Shown: positions 1 to 5,779, counted from the stretch's first letter. The stretch is 32,671 nucleotides of DNA from Sideroxydans sp. (GCA_013140695.1 JABFSI010000100.1:1-32671); one strand, 5' to 3'. Numbers and translations: made by a program. Notes: generated by a model from the letters alone, not told the origin.

Positions 1-452
1 CCGCCGCGCAGGATGGCGGCATTGCCCGACTTCAGGCACAGCCCAGCGGCATCCGCCGTCACGTTCGGGCGCGATTCATAGATGATGCCGATGACACCGA
101 GCGGCACACGCATCTTGCCGACTTGGATGCCGGAAGGACGATATTTCATGTCGCTGATCTCGCCGATAGGGTCGGCTAGTGAAGCGATCTGGCGCAGACC
201 CTCTGCCATGCCTTTGATGGTCTTCTCGGTCAAGGTGAGACGGTCGATAGAGGCGTCGTCGAGTCCGTTGGCTTTCGCGGCCGCGACATCCTTTGCGTTC
301 TCGGTGAGGAGTTTGCTGGTGTTGAGCAGGATGGCGGTGGCGATGTTCTCCAGCGCGTGGTTCTTCGCGTTGGTATCGGCTTGCGCCACGATGCGAGAAG
401 CGGCACGTGCCTGCTGTCCAACGCCTTTCATGTATTGCTTGATGTCTTCCAT
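1..452 (-). CDS. proA: Gamma-glutamyl phosphate reductase, N-terminal part
   Basis: ProA reduces gamma-glutamyl phosphate to glutamate-5-semialdehyde with NADPH, the second step of proline synthesis in the cytoplasm. Translating the minus strand from the ATG at 452 gives an open frame to the window edge (about 150 residues) beginning [19 protein letters not shown]. It contains typical ProA segments: a LADPIGEIS stretch, then [20 protein letters not shown] near residues 115-135, and [14 protein letters not shown] at the edge. The full family length is about 420 residues, so only the N-terminal third is here. An AGGA element lies about 6 bases before the start. The frame is uninterrupted. The next gene on the same strand, at 593-877, is separated from it by hairpin repeats. 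Identity is very secure from the conserved YESRPNVT region. Confidence 0.96.
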   Translation of the reverse strand, partial: MEDIKQYMKGVGQQARAASRIVAQADTNAKNHALENIATAILLNTSKLLTENAKDVAAAKANGLDDASIDRLTLTEKTIKGMAEGLRQIASLADPIGEISDMKYRPSGIQVGKMRVPLGVIGIIYESRPNVTADAAGLCLKSGNAAILRG

Positions 453-592
453 CACAATCCTGTCATTCCCGCCCCCGACTACCCCATTCGGGGGCAGGCT
501 TCGGCGTGTTATTAAGTGCGCCGTCATTCCCGCGTAGGCGGGAATCTAGTTAATTTATGAAACTAGGTTCCCGCTTAAATGGGAACGACAAA
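453..592. repeat. Repeat-filled gap between proA and the GIY-YIG gene
   Basis: No gene is visible. The gap holds one good copy of the dRS3-like palindrome at 523-549 (forward form, GTCATTCCCGCG...CGGGAATCTAG). A decayed inverted copy lies at about 563-590 (CTAGGTTCCCGC...GGGAACGAC). A half copy at 464-500 keeps the GTCATTCCCGC arm but has a different hairpin, CCCCGA...TCGGGGG-like. The good and decayed copies face each other and could pair. The decayed copy ends next to the stop codon of the GIY-YIG gene at 593. Confidence 0.8.
523..549 (+). repeat. dRS3-like palindromic repeat, forward copy
   Basis: The core is ATTCCCGC-GTAG-GCGGGAAT, an 8-bp perfect stem with a 4-nt loop. It is flanked by GTC on the left and CTAG on the right (usually CCAG). 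It matches the published neisserial dRS3 format ATTCCC-N8-GGGAAT. It faces a decayed inverted copy 14 bp away. Confidence 0.9.
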
Positions 593-877
593 CTAGATTA
601 TTTCATTCCACAAATCGCGCCATTCGGAGTTCGTAGATTCAATCAGTCGAATTTTCCAAGCACGATTCCATTTCTTGATTTGCTTCTCGCGATTGATCGC
701 CGAAATCAAGTCTTCGTGCATTTCGAAATAAACGAGAACATGTACTCCATACCGTTTAGTGAAGCCATCGGCGCAATCGTTCTTATGTTCCCAAATGCGT
801 TTGGGTAAATCACTTGTAACCCCAGTGTACAGCGTGCCGTAAGGTTGGCTGGCAAGAATATAAACGGCGGGTTGCAT
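593..877 (-). CDS. Small GIY-YIG nuclease-domain protein
   Basis: This is a 94-residue stand-alone GIY-YIG domain protein, similar in size to the YhbQ/UPF0213 group. The signature is VYILAS near residues 5-10, then GTLYTGVTSDLPKRIWEHK at about 14-32, giving the GIY...YIG-like pair (VYI/YTG), the catalytic Arg of the second helix and His31. Downstream, VYFEMHEDLISAINREKQIKKW carries the conserved Glu and the basic REKQIKKW helix typical of this subfamily. Substrates of these small proteins are not well established; some cut or bind structured or branched DNA. No good Shine-Dalgarno precedes the ATG at 877. The gene is bracketed by dRS3-like palindromes (563-590 and 893-920), which may be relevant to what it acts on. 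The family call is secure; the function is unknown. Confidence 0.9.
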   Translation of the reverse strand: MQPAVYILASQPYGTLYTGVTSDLPKRIWEHKNDCADGFTKRYGVHVLVYFEMHEDLISAINREKQIKKWNRAWKIRLIESTNSEWRDLWNEII

Positions 878-892
878 AGGGCGCGGAGTTTA

Positions 893-920
893 CTGGATTC
901 CCGCCTTCGCGGGAATGACG
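893..920 (-). repeat. dRS3-like palindromic repeat, reverse copy
   Basis: The reverse-orientation copy reads CTGGATTCCCGC-CTTC-GCGGGAATGACG on the plus strand. It starts 15 bp upstream of the GIY-YIG start codon and lies in the divergent gap between that gene and trpC. Confidence 0.92.
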
Positions 921-926
921 GCAGTG

Positions 927-932
927 TAGAAT
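927..932 (+). promoter_or_regulatory. Possible -10 element for trpC
   Basis: TAGAAT followed by GCGCGCC is identical over 13 bases to the -10 and initiation region of the rplM promoter at 10226. No convincing -35 is visible at the right distance, because that position lies in the reverse repeat copy. If used, transcription would start near 939 and give trpC a leader of about 125 nt containing the inverted repeat pair at 950 and 1029. Confidence 0.4.
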
Positions 933-949
933 GCGCGCCTCATGTTTTG

Positions 950-975
950 TCATTCCCGCGCAGGCGGGAATCCAG
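950..975 (+). repeat. dRS3-like palindromic repeat, forward copy (trpC leader)
   Basis: The forward copy has the core ATTCCCGC-GCAG-GCGGGAAT and ends in CCAG. It is the left half of an inverted pair whose other half is at 1029-1056, with 53 bp between them. The two halves are complementary along nearly their full length, so one long hairpin is an alternative to two short ones. Confidence 0.92.
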
Positions 976-1028
976 TTTGTTTTTAATAACTGCGAAGCAG
1001 ACAAAACCGAATTTATTGATTAACTGAA

Positions 1029-1056
1029 CTAGATTCCCGCTTTCGCGGGAATGACG
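1029..1056 (-). repeat. dRS3-like palindromic repeat, reverse copy abutting trpC
   Basis: The reverse copy reads CTAGATTCCCGC-TTTC-GCGGGAATGACG. Its right end lies six bases upstream of the chosen trpC ATG at 1063, so the repeat supplies the sequence where the ribosome binding site should be. An in-frame ATG at 1051 lies inside the repeat itself. Confidence 0.93.
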
Positions 1057-1062
1057 AGCGAA

Positions 1063-1854
1063 ATGTCCGACATCCTCAAAAAGATATTGGCAGTGAAGGC
1101 GCAAGAAGTCGCCGCCGCGCTGTCCGCTAAATCCCTCCCTGCTATCCGTGCCGAGGCAGAACAAGCTGCGCCCACCCGTGATTTCGTTGGTGCGATCCGC
1201 GGCAAGATCGCGGCAGGTAAATCCGCGGTCATCGCCGAAATCAAGAAAGCCAGCCCTAGCAAAGGGGTCCTCCGTGAGGATTTCCGCCCGGCCGACATCG
1301 CGCGGAGTTACGAAAAGCATGGCGCCGCGTGTTTGTCCGTATTGACGGACGAACAATTCTTCCAAGGCAATGCGGACTATCTGAAGCAAGCTCGTGCTGC
1401 CTGTGCATTGCCCGTGTTGCGCAAAGACTTCATGGTCAGCGAATACCAGATATATCAAGCGCGTGCGATGGGAGCGGATGCCATCCTACTGATCGCTTCT
1501 GCCCTGACCTTGAGCCAGATGACGGCGTTCGAGCAATTGGCGCACAAGTTGGGGATGGCTGTGTTGGTGGAAGTGCACGACGGGGCGGAACTAGAAGTGG
1601 CACTGAACTTGAAGACGCCACTCATCGGCATCAACAATCGCAACCTGCGCACCTTCGATGTCACCTTGCAGACCACGCTCGATCTGCTGTCGCGCATCCC
1701 TGCCGATCGCATCGTCATCACTGAAAGCGGCATCTTTACCGCAGACGATGTGAAGCTGATGCGTGATCATCAAGTTCACACCTTTCTTGTGGGTGAAGCT
1801 TTCATGCGCGCTACAGACCCAGGTGAAGCACTCGCCGCCACCTTTATTTCTTAA
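1063..1854 (+). CDS. trpC: Indole-3-glycerol phosphate synthase
   Basis: TrpC converts CdRP (1-(o-carboxyphenylamino)-1-deoxyribulose 5-phosphate) to indole-3-glycerol phosphate, the fourth step of tryptophan synthesis. The 263-residue product is a normal single-domain TIM barrel. Residues corresponding to the catalytic set are visible: Glu59 and Lys61 in [13 protein letters not shown], Lys121 in VLRKDF, Glu170 in LVEVH and Asn191 in IGINNRNL, with ITESGI near 223. The start at 1063 is chosen because the upstream ATG at 1051 lies within a dispersed repeat and adds only MTSE. The Shine-Dalgarno is poor (GACGAGCGAA). The gene is usually linked to trpGD in betaproteobacteria; here the upstream neighbour is a divergent GIY-YIG gene, so any trp linkage has been broken. 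No clear terminator follows, only a T-run at 1859-1866. Confidence 0.97.
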   Translation: MSDILKKILAVKAQEVAAALSAKSLPAIRAEAEQAAPTRDFVGAIRGKIAAGKSAVIAEIKKASPSKGVLREDFRPADIARSYEKHGAACLSVLTDEQFFQGNADYLKQARAACALPVLRKDFMVSEYQIYQARAMGADAILLIASALTLSQMTAFEQLAHKLGMAVLVEVHDGAELEVALNLKTPLIGINNRNLRTFDVTLQTTLDLLSRIPADRIVITESGIFTADDVKLMRDHQVHTFLVGEAFMRATDPGEALAATFIS

Positions 1855-1988
1855 GTTATTTTTTTAGAGTTGGCCGTTCTCTAGCTTTAGGGGGTAGACC
1901 TACCGAGCAGGTGTCTGCGTCTAATTGCAAAGATTTGCTGTAGAGCTTATTTTGTTTGTTGCAAAAAAAAGACAAACAAAGTGAATAA

Positions 1989-2002
1989 TTGATGCAAGTC
2001 AA
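1989..2002 (+). promoter_or_regulatory. FNR/ANR-like box upstream of the porin
   Basis: TTGATgcaaGTCAA differs from the FNR consensus TTGAT-N4-ATCAA at one position. Its centre lies 28.5 bases before a CAGAAT hexamer at 2024-2029. That is within a base of the geometry of class-II FNR promoters, where the box is centred at about -41.5. The porin start codon is 210 bp downstream, so the link to the porin is an inference. Confidence 0.45.
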
Positions 2003-2032
2003 ATGTGTCGACCTTCGTTGATGCAGAATCCG

Positions 2033-2055
2033 CCCGAACTCGATGTTCGGGTTTT
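2033..2055 (+). terminator. Small hairpin with T-tail, possible trpC terminator
   Basis: CCCGAAC (2033-2039) pairs perfectly with GTTCGGG (2045-2051) around a 5-nt loop and is followed by TTTT. It could end trpC transcripts about 180 bp after the gene. Alternatively it is part of the porin leader, because the nearby -10-like element would place a start within it. Confidence 0.45.
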
Positions 2056-2212
2056 GGGAGAAGCCATCAAGAGTATGCGCAGTGGCTTTGTGACACTGTA
2101 AGCATGTCGTAAGTTGTGGGTAGTACGTTTGATCTTGAGACGAATGATCGGTTTAAGCAGTCGTCTTCGTAATTTAGAAAATAAACTTAAATTATTTACT
2201 GAGGAGCTCTAC

Positions 2213-3418
2213 ATGAAAAAGAAAATCATCGCACTGGCTGTTGCTGCTGCTTTCTCCACCCCGGCTTTCGCTGATGTCGGCTTCTACGGCATCGTTGATG
2301 CGGCTGTTGCTGCTATCTCGGCAAGCGGTCAAAAAAGCGATATGCAAATGTTGTCGGGTGGCGCATCAGGCTCACGCATTGGCCTTAAAGCTACCGAAGA
2401 TTTGGGTAGCGGCCTGACAGGCGTGGCTGTGTTGGAATACGCGTTGGACACTCAAACAGCAGGCTCTGTAGGCGCTGCACGTCAGCAAATGTTGGCTGTA
2501 GCAAGTGATTTCGGTACGGTCGCAACGGGTTATCTGCAAACAACAGGCTATGATTTTGGCGTTAAATTTGACCCCATTGCAGGCTCTTCAGTATCTCCTA
2601 TCCAAAGCATCACTAAAGGCAGCGGCTTCTTGATTGGCGCGGTCGCAGGCGCATCACGCGCGCAACGTGCCTTGGCTTACATTTCACCTAACATCAGCGG
2701 CCTGACTTTGGCTGCGAACTATTCCACTGCATTGGGTGGTTTGGGTGATTTGGGTGTGGATGCGAGCTGTACAGGTGCAGCTAACGTCGCAGCTGTTAAT
2801 GGTGCGACACCTGCCGCAACGACGGTGGCATGCGCGAAGGATGGCCTGAAGACAACCGCAACATTGTTGTCTGCTAACTACACGTTAGATGCATTGACCG
2901 TGGGGGCAGTGTATGCCGCTACGAATAACACTAACAAAGCTGCTGGTACGGCTACGACTAAACAAGCGTCAGAATATGCGCTTGGGGGCTCTTATGATTT
3001 GGGTGTGGCTAAATTGATGGGTACGTTCCAATCTCAAAAGATTAGCAATACAGTAGCAACAGATGTGATAACAGGCGGTACAGCGCTTTCATTTGCCGCA
3101 GTTGTGCCAGTGCCAACGGGTGCGTTTGCTGTTTTGTATGCAAAAAACACACTGACCAATAATTCGCTGAATGCGGGCGTAAAAGGTAAGAACTTTAATG
3201 GCAGCGGTTTTACAGCAGGCTATTTGCATACACTGTCTAAAACAACGACAGCATATGTGGGTTATTCCAGCGTGAGCAATGGTGCAGATACTAATGCGTA
3301 TAGCGTAGCTAACAATGCGGTCGCAGGAACAACGGCCACAAATACAGCGGGTACGGCATCATTGGACAACGGCGGCAGCTCTAGCCTGTTCGCAGTGGGT
3401 CTGCGCAAGAAGTTCTGA
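2213..3418 (+). CDS. Outer-membrane porin (gram-negative porin_4 family)
   Basis: This is a 401-residue trimeric-type beta-barrel porin for diffusion of small solutes across the outer membrane. The ATG at 2213 is preceded by GAGGAG six bases upstream and opens a clean signal peptide, MKKKIIALAVAAAFSTPAFA, with cleavage before DVGFYGIVDAAV, the usual first strand of betaproteobacterial porins. Later hallmarks include SRIGLKATEDLGSGLTGVAVLEY near residue 60 and the C-terminal FAVGLRKKF ending in phenylalanine, the signal for BAM-dependent insertion. The middle is rich in Ala, Thr and Gly with alternating strand patterns. A longer frame runs upstream to 2114, but it lacks a ribosome site and would bury the signal peptide. 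The gene is alone in its transcription unit. Solute specificity cannot be told. Confidence 0.95.
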   Translation: MKKKIIALAVAAAFSTPAFADVGFYGIVDAAVAAISASGQKSDMQMLSGGASGSRIGLKATEDLGSGLTGVAVLEYALDTQTAGSVGAARQQMLAVASDFGTVATGYLQTTGYDFGVKFDPIAGSSVSPIQSITKGSGFLIGAVAGASRAQRALAYISPNISGLTLAANYSTALGGLGDLGVDASCTGAANVAAVNGATPAATTVACAKDGLKTTATLLSANYTLDALTVGAVYAATNNTNKAAGTATTKQASEYALGGSYDLGVAKLMGTFQSQKISNTVATDVITGGTALSFAAVVPVPTGAFAVLYAKNTLTNNSLNAGVKGKNFNGSGFTAGYLHTLSKTTTAYVGYSSVSNGADTNAYSVANNAVAGTTATNTAGTASLDNGGSSSLFAVGLRKKF

Positions 3419-3440
3419 TAAAACGACTAGCCATAACTAA

Positions 3441-3460
3441 GGCTGCAAAAAACCGCAGCC
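3441..3460 (+). terminator. Hairpin just after the porin
   Basis: GGCTGC (3441-3446) pairs with GCAGCC (3455-3460) around AAAAAACC. No T-run follows on the plus strand, so it may act in 3'-end protection rather than termination. Confidence 0.35.
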
Positions 3461-3484
3461 AAAGTTGCTGGCTATAATCTGCCC

Positions 3485-3519
3485 CCTCGATACGCCCTAT
3501 GGGCTACTCGGGACAGGCC
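3485..3519 (+). repeat. CCTCGATA hairpin repeat, copy A
   Basis: The unit is CCTCGATAC, then stem GCCC-TAT-GGGC, then TACTCGGGACAGGCC. It is followed after one base by copy B. A related unit occurs 16 kb away at 19738. Confidence 0.85.
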
Positions 3520-3520
3520 A

Positions 3521-3558
3521 CCTCGATACATCCGCTACGCGGACACTCGGGACAGGCC
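3521..3558 (+). repeat. CCTCGATA hairpin repeat, copy B
   Basis: It has the same flanks as copy A (CCTCGATAC and ACTCGGGACAGGCC), but the internal stem is TCCGC-TAC-GCGGA. The stem sequence differs from copy A yet remains self-complementary. Confidence 0.85.
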
Positions 3559-3578
3559 TAACGGTTAGTTCTAGTATG

Positions 3579-3608
3579 AAACGGGCATCTTCGGATGCCC
3601 GTTTTTAT
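3579..3608 (+). terminator. Rho-independent terminator with UUCG loop
   Basis: ACGGGCATC (3581-3589), loop TTCG, GATGCCCGT (3594-3602), then TTTTATTT. It is a classic intrinsic terminator and probably serves the porin. It lies downstream of the two CCTCGATA repeats. Confidence 0.9.
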
Positions 3609-3634
3609 TTCTGCTCGCTTTATTGCTATTGAAT

Positions 3635-3658
3635 AATGGTAACTAATACGTTACCATT
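3635..3658. promoter_or_regulatory. Operator-like palindrome at the toxin-antitoxin start
   Basis: AATGGTAAC (3635-3643), six bases TAATAC, GTTACCATT (3650-3658): a perfect 9-bp-arm dyad. It ends five bases before the toxin ATG at 3664. Its position and size fit the autoregulatory operator of a toxin-antitoxin operon bound by the HTH antitoxin. Binding is inferred, not shown. Confidence 0.7.
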
Positions 3659-3663
3659 TGGTC

Positions 3664-4023
3664 ATGAAAATTCGCGTTGAGGAATATATTTGTGAGGATG
3701 GGACGATTCCATACAAGTTATGGTTTGACAGTCTTGATTCACAAGCCGCAACCAAAGTGGTGACGGCAAAATTGCGTTTGGAGCTTGGCAATATATCCAG
3801 TGTGAAGTGGTTTGATGGCATGGGTGAGTATGTGATTGACTGGGGGCCAGGCTATCGTATTTATCTGGCCAAAGAGGGAGACGCACTCATCATTTTGTTT
3901 GGTGGTGGAACAAAACGCAGGCAACAAAAAGATATTGAGCGCGCCAAGGCTTTGCACATTGAGTACAAAGCGCGAAAGAGGGCGAAGTTGGGTATCAATA
4001 AAATCGCAACAGGAAAGAGGTGA
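3664..4023 (+). CDS. Toxin of HI1419/HigB-like (Gp49, PF05973-type) addiction module
   Basis: This 119-residue basic protein belongs to the phage Gp49-like/HigB group, members of which are RelE-fold mRNA interferases. Recognisable parts are IPYKLWFDSLDSQAATKV (residues 17-34), the central VKWFDGMGEYVIDWGPGYRIYLAK and LFGGGTKRRQQKDIERAK near 85-102, corresponding to the GYR-Y and GGxK...DIxxA pattern of the family. The ATG at 3664 is preferred over an in-frame TTG at 3658, which falls inside the operator palindrome. No Shine-Dalgarno precedes it, so translation may be leaderless or weak. The antitoxin follows after 4 bp. The C-terminus (KARKRAKLGINKIATGKR) is unusually extended and basic. Identity is good; the biochemical target is not visible. 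Confidence 0.88.
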   Translation: MKIRVEEYICEDGTIPYKLWFDSLDSQAATKVVTAKLRLELGNISSVKWFDGMGEYVIDWGPGYRIYLAKEGDALIILFGGGTKRRQQKDIERAKALHIEYKARKRAKLGINKIATGKR

Positions 4024-4027
4024 TCGT

Positions 4028-4351
4028 ATGGCACTAACTCGAAATTTTAAGCAGACGGTGATTGAGCGTGTCGAACGCGACCCTGAGTTTGCAAAAGCAC
4101 TTCTCGATGAAGCGGCTACGCTATTTTTAAGTGACGAGCCAGAAACGGCCCGCCTCATCCTTCGTGATCTTGTGAACGCTACTCTTGGATTTGAGCAGTT
4201 GGCTGAGCTAACAGATAAGCCAAGCAAAAGCTTGCATCGCATGTTGTCGCCCAAAGGCAATCCAAGCATGGACAATCTCGCTGCGATTTTTGGCGCTGTG
4301 CGTGCGCGCTTGAAGGTCGGGATTGAAGTGCGCACGGTGGAGCTGGCGTAG
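4028..4351 (+). CDS. Antitoxin of HI1420/HigA-like family, HTH protein
   Basis: This is a 107-residue antidote protein that would neutralise the upstream toxin and repress the operon. The N-terminal part (MALTRNFKQTVIERVERDPEFAKALLDEAATLFLSDEP in essence) matches the dnstrm_HI1420 family. A helix-turn-helix follows at about residues 55-90: LGFEQLAELTDKPSKSLHRMLS, then NPSMDNLAAIFGAVRA. The start at 4028 has a strong GAGGTGAT site that overlaps the toxin stop codon, so translation is probably coupled. Toxin-first order is usual for this family. A longer frame extending upstream overlaps the toxin and is rejected. The predicted binding site is the palindrome at 3635-3658. Confidence 0.9.
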   Translation: MALTRNFKQTVIERVERDPEFAKALLDEAATLFLSDEPETARLILRDLVNATLGFEQLAELTDKPSKSLHRMLSPKGNPSMDNLAAIFGAVRARLKVGIEVRTVELA

Positions 4352-4362
4352 TTGTGAAATCT

Positions 4363-4590
4363 ATGACTCAAGTACGCGTAAGAGAAGACTGTAAAATTGA
4401 GCTGGTTTTCAGTACGGGAGAAGCTTGACTTTTTGACGTCAGCCCGTATTTGGAAAAAGAGGGCTTTAAGCGACTGAAAGATGTGTCCTTGTTTAATCAG
4501 ACTTACGTTGCTTTCGATACGGTTTGCTGGCCGGGCAATCTGGATATCGCCCCAGAAACACTTTACGACGCGTCGGTGCCTTTGCAGTAA
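4363..4590 (+). pseudogene. DUF2442 family gene interrupted by an in-frame TGA
   Basis: Reading from the ATG at 4363 gives 21 residues (MTQVRVREDCKIELVFSTGEA), a TGA at 4426-4428, then 53 more codons to TAA at 4590. The part after the stop reads LFDVSPYLEKEGFKRLKDVS, continues with TYVAFDTVCWPGNLDIAPETLY and ends ASVPLQ. Together these make a complete DUF2442 protein, a small beta-rich family of unknown role often found beside toxin-antitoxin and DUF4160 genes. Members have various polar residues at the stop position; a CGA-to-TGA transition would explain it. No reading-frame shift is involved, and no good restart with a ribosome site is seen downstream. It may be a recent pseudogene or a sequence error. 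A GTG at 4354 is an alternative start. Confidence 0.8.
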
Positions 4591-4607
4591 ATCAATAGGA
4601 GTACGTC

Positions 4608-5234
4608 ATGCCTAACCTAGACAGTTTCATCATCGAATTTGATAAAGGTCTGCGCACTTTGTTCGCCAAAGCGCCGACCGCACGTCCTTATCCTGATGCG
4701 GATATTCCTGATGCCGCGATGACGGAGGCGGAAAAGAAACATGCCGCCGCGTTGATGCGTATCAACCATACGGGTGAAATTTGCGCGCAGGCGCTGTATC
4801 AGGGTCAGGCGTTGACGGCTAAAGACCCTGCGGTGGAGGCCAGGCTGAATCATGCTGCGTGGGAAGAAACGGAGCATCTTGCGTGGACTTCGCATCGAGT
4901 GCATGAGTTGGGGGGGCGTTTGAGTCTGCTCAATCCAATCTGGTACACCAGCTCATTGGCGATTGGAGCGTTGGCAGGGGCGTTGGGTGATAAATGGAAT
5001 CTGGGTTTCTTGGCAGAAACAGAACGCCAAGTGGGCGCGCATTTGAAGCATCATTTGGATACCTTGCCGCCGCAAGATGCCAAGAGCCGCGCCGTGGCGC
5101 AGCAGATGTACACGGATGAAGTAAGCCATGCGGATATGGCGGTGGAATTGGGCGCAGCTGAGTTGCCGTTGCCAGTGAAGGTGGCGATGCGCGGGATGTC
5201 GCAGGTGATGACGAAGACAGTGTATTGGGTCTGA
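4608..5234 (+). CDS. coq7: 2-polyprenyl-3-methyl-6-methoxy-1,4-benzoquinone monooxygenase (Coq7)
   Basis: Coq7 hydroxylates demethoxyubiquinone, the penultimate step of ubiquinone synthesis, at the inner membrane surface. The protein has 208 residues, normal for the bacterial family. The carboxylate/histidine di-iron site is visible: Glu57 in INHTGEICAQ, Glu87 and His90 in EETEH, Glu137 or Glu139 in AETERQVGAH, and Glu171 and His174 in DEVSHADMA. The hydrophobic membrane-contact helix SSLAIGALAGALGDKW lies at 115-130. AGGAG sits upstream of the ATG at 4608, 17 bp after the DUF2442 remnant. The gene ends 3 bp before a pair of dRS3-like hairpins, which separate it from the convergent OsmC gene. 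Confidence 0.97.
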   Translation: MPNLDSFIIEFDKGLRTLFAKAPTARPYPDADIPDAAMTEAEKKHAAALMRINHTGEICAQALYQGQALTAKDPAVEARLNHAAWEETEHLAWTSHRVHELGGRLSLLNPIWYTSSLAIGALAGALGDKWNLGFLAETERQVGAHLKHHLDTLPPQDAKSRAVAQQMYTDEVSHADMAVELGAAELPLPVKVAMRGMSQVMTKTVYWV

Positions 5235-5237
5235 TTG

Positions 5238-5264
5238 GTCATTCCCGCGAAAGCGGGAATCCAG
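5238..5264 (+). repeat. dRS3-like palindromic repeat, forward copy
   Basis: The core is ATTCCCGC-GAAA-GCGGGAAT, flanked by GTC and CCAG. In RNA it forms an 8-bp stem with a GAAA (GNRA-type) loop. It is the left partner of the inverted pair between coq7 and osmC. Confidence 0.93.
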
Positions 5265-5327
5265 TCCACAAAACAAAGTACCTCGCGGAGCGAGGCCAAA
5301 AGCTTAAAGGCTCTTTTAATAAACCCG

Positions 5328-5356
5328 CTGGATTCCCGCTTTCGCGGGAATGACGG
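5328..5356 (-). repeat. dRS3-like palindromic repeat, reverse copy
   Basis: The copy reads CTGGATTCCCGC-TTTC-GCGGGAATGACG on the plus strand. It is an exact reverse complement of the copy at 5238 over the 27-bp unit, with about 64 bp between them. A small hairpin, CCTCGC-GGA-GCGAGG, sits in that spacer (5281-5295). Confidence 0.93.
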
Positions 5357-5362
5357 TTTGAT

Positions 5363-5779
5363 TTACTCCTGCACAACCTCAAAATCATGCGTCATTTCTG
5401 CCGTCGCACCCAACATGATGGAGGCCGAGCAGTATTTTTCTGCGGATAGTTTCACCGCTTTCTCCACCGCTTCTGGTTTGATGTCTTTGCCCTTCACCAC
5501 GAAGTGCATGTGTATCTTGGTGAACACTTTGGGGTCGGTCTCGGCGCGTTCTGCGCTCATCTCAACGTAACAATCCGATACGGCTTGGCGTGATTTTTTC
5601 AGGATCATCATCACGTCGATGCTGCTGCAACCGCCAGCACCCAGCAGCAACATTTCCATCGGGCGTGGCCCTAGGTTGCGTCCACCTACTTCAGGCGAAG
5701 CGTCCATTACCACTGCGTGTCCGCTTGCGCTTTCGCCAATGAAGGTCATGCCATCTACCCATTTGATACGTGCTTTCAT
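5363..5779 (-). CDS. OsmC/Ohr-family protein
   Basis: This is a 138-residue OsmC-fold protein of the YhfA-like group. The family includes thiol-dependent peroxidases that reduce organic hydroperoxides with a pair of cysteines. Both are present: Cys51 in LGAGGCSSIDV and Cys117 in AEKYCSASIML. The N-terminal strand region KWVDGMTFIGESASGHAVVMDASPE and the GPRPMEMLLLGAGG motif are typical. The start has GGAG seven bases upstream on the minus strand. It is transcribed after the DUF218 gene, with 19 bp between them, and the two may form a unit. Whether it reduces peroxides or serves another role, as in YhfA, cannot be told. Confidence 0.92.
   Translation of the reverse strand: MKARIKWVDGMTFIGESASGHAVVMDASPEVGGRNLGPRPMEMLLLGAGGCSSIDVMMILKKSRQAVSDCYVEMSAERAETDPKVFTKIHMHFVVKGKDIKPEAVEKAVKLSAEKYCSASIMLGATAEMTHDFEVVQE

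Larger units (their letters stand above)
1855..2212. other. Long regulatory gap between trpC and the porin
   Basis: This gap of 358 bp has no convincing gene. It holds an A/T-rich perfect inverted repeat (TTTGTTTGT at 1951-1959, ACAAACAAA at 1972-1980, A8 in the loop) and an FNR-like box (1989-2002). A possible -10 (CAGAAT, 2024-2029) and a small hairpin with a T4 tail (2033-2055) follow. A looser dyad (AGACGA 2138-2143, TCGTCT 2161-2166) comes before an A/T-rich stretch and the porin Shine-Dalgarno. Confidence 0.7.

Noticed and set aside
82..537. Open frame of 151 codons on the plus strand at the window start
   Set aside because: It is antisense to proA, whose conserved protein is unmistakable on the minus strand.
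810..1027. Short frames across the repeats giving peptides such as IPACAGMT and SRLRGND
   Set aside because: These are translations of the dRS3-like palindromes and appear wherever the repeat occurs; they have no ribosome sites.
453..1060. Repeat cluster considered as a CRISPR array
   Set aside because: Copies alternate in orientation, spacing is irregular (14 to over 300 bp), a gene lies between them and no cas gene is present.
4426..4428. TGA in the DUF2442 gene as a selenocysteine codon
   Set aside because: The family has no redox cysteine at this place and no convincing stem-loop of the bacterial SECIS type follows directly.
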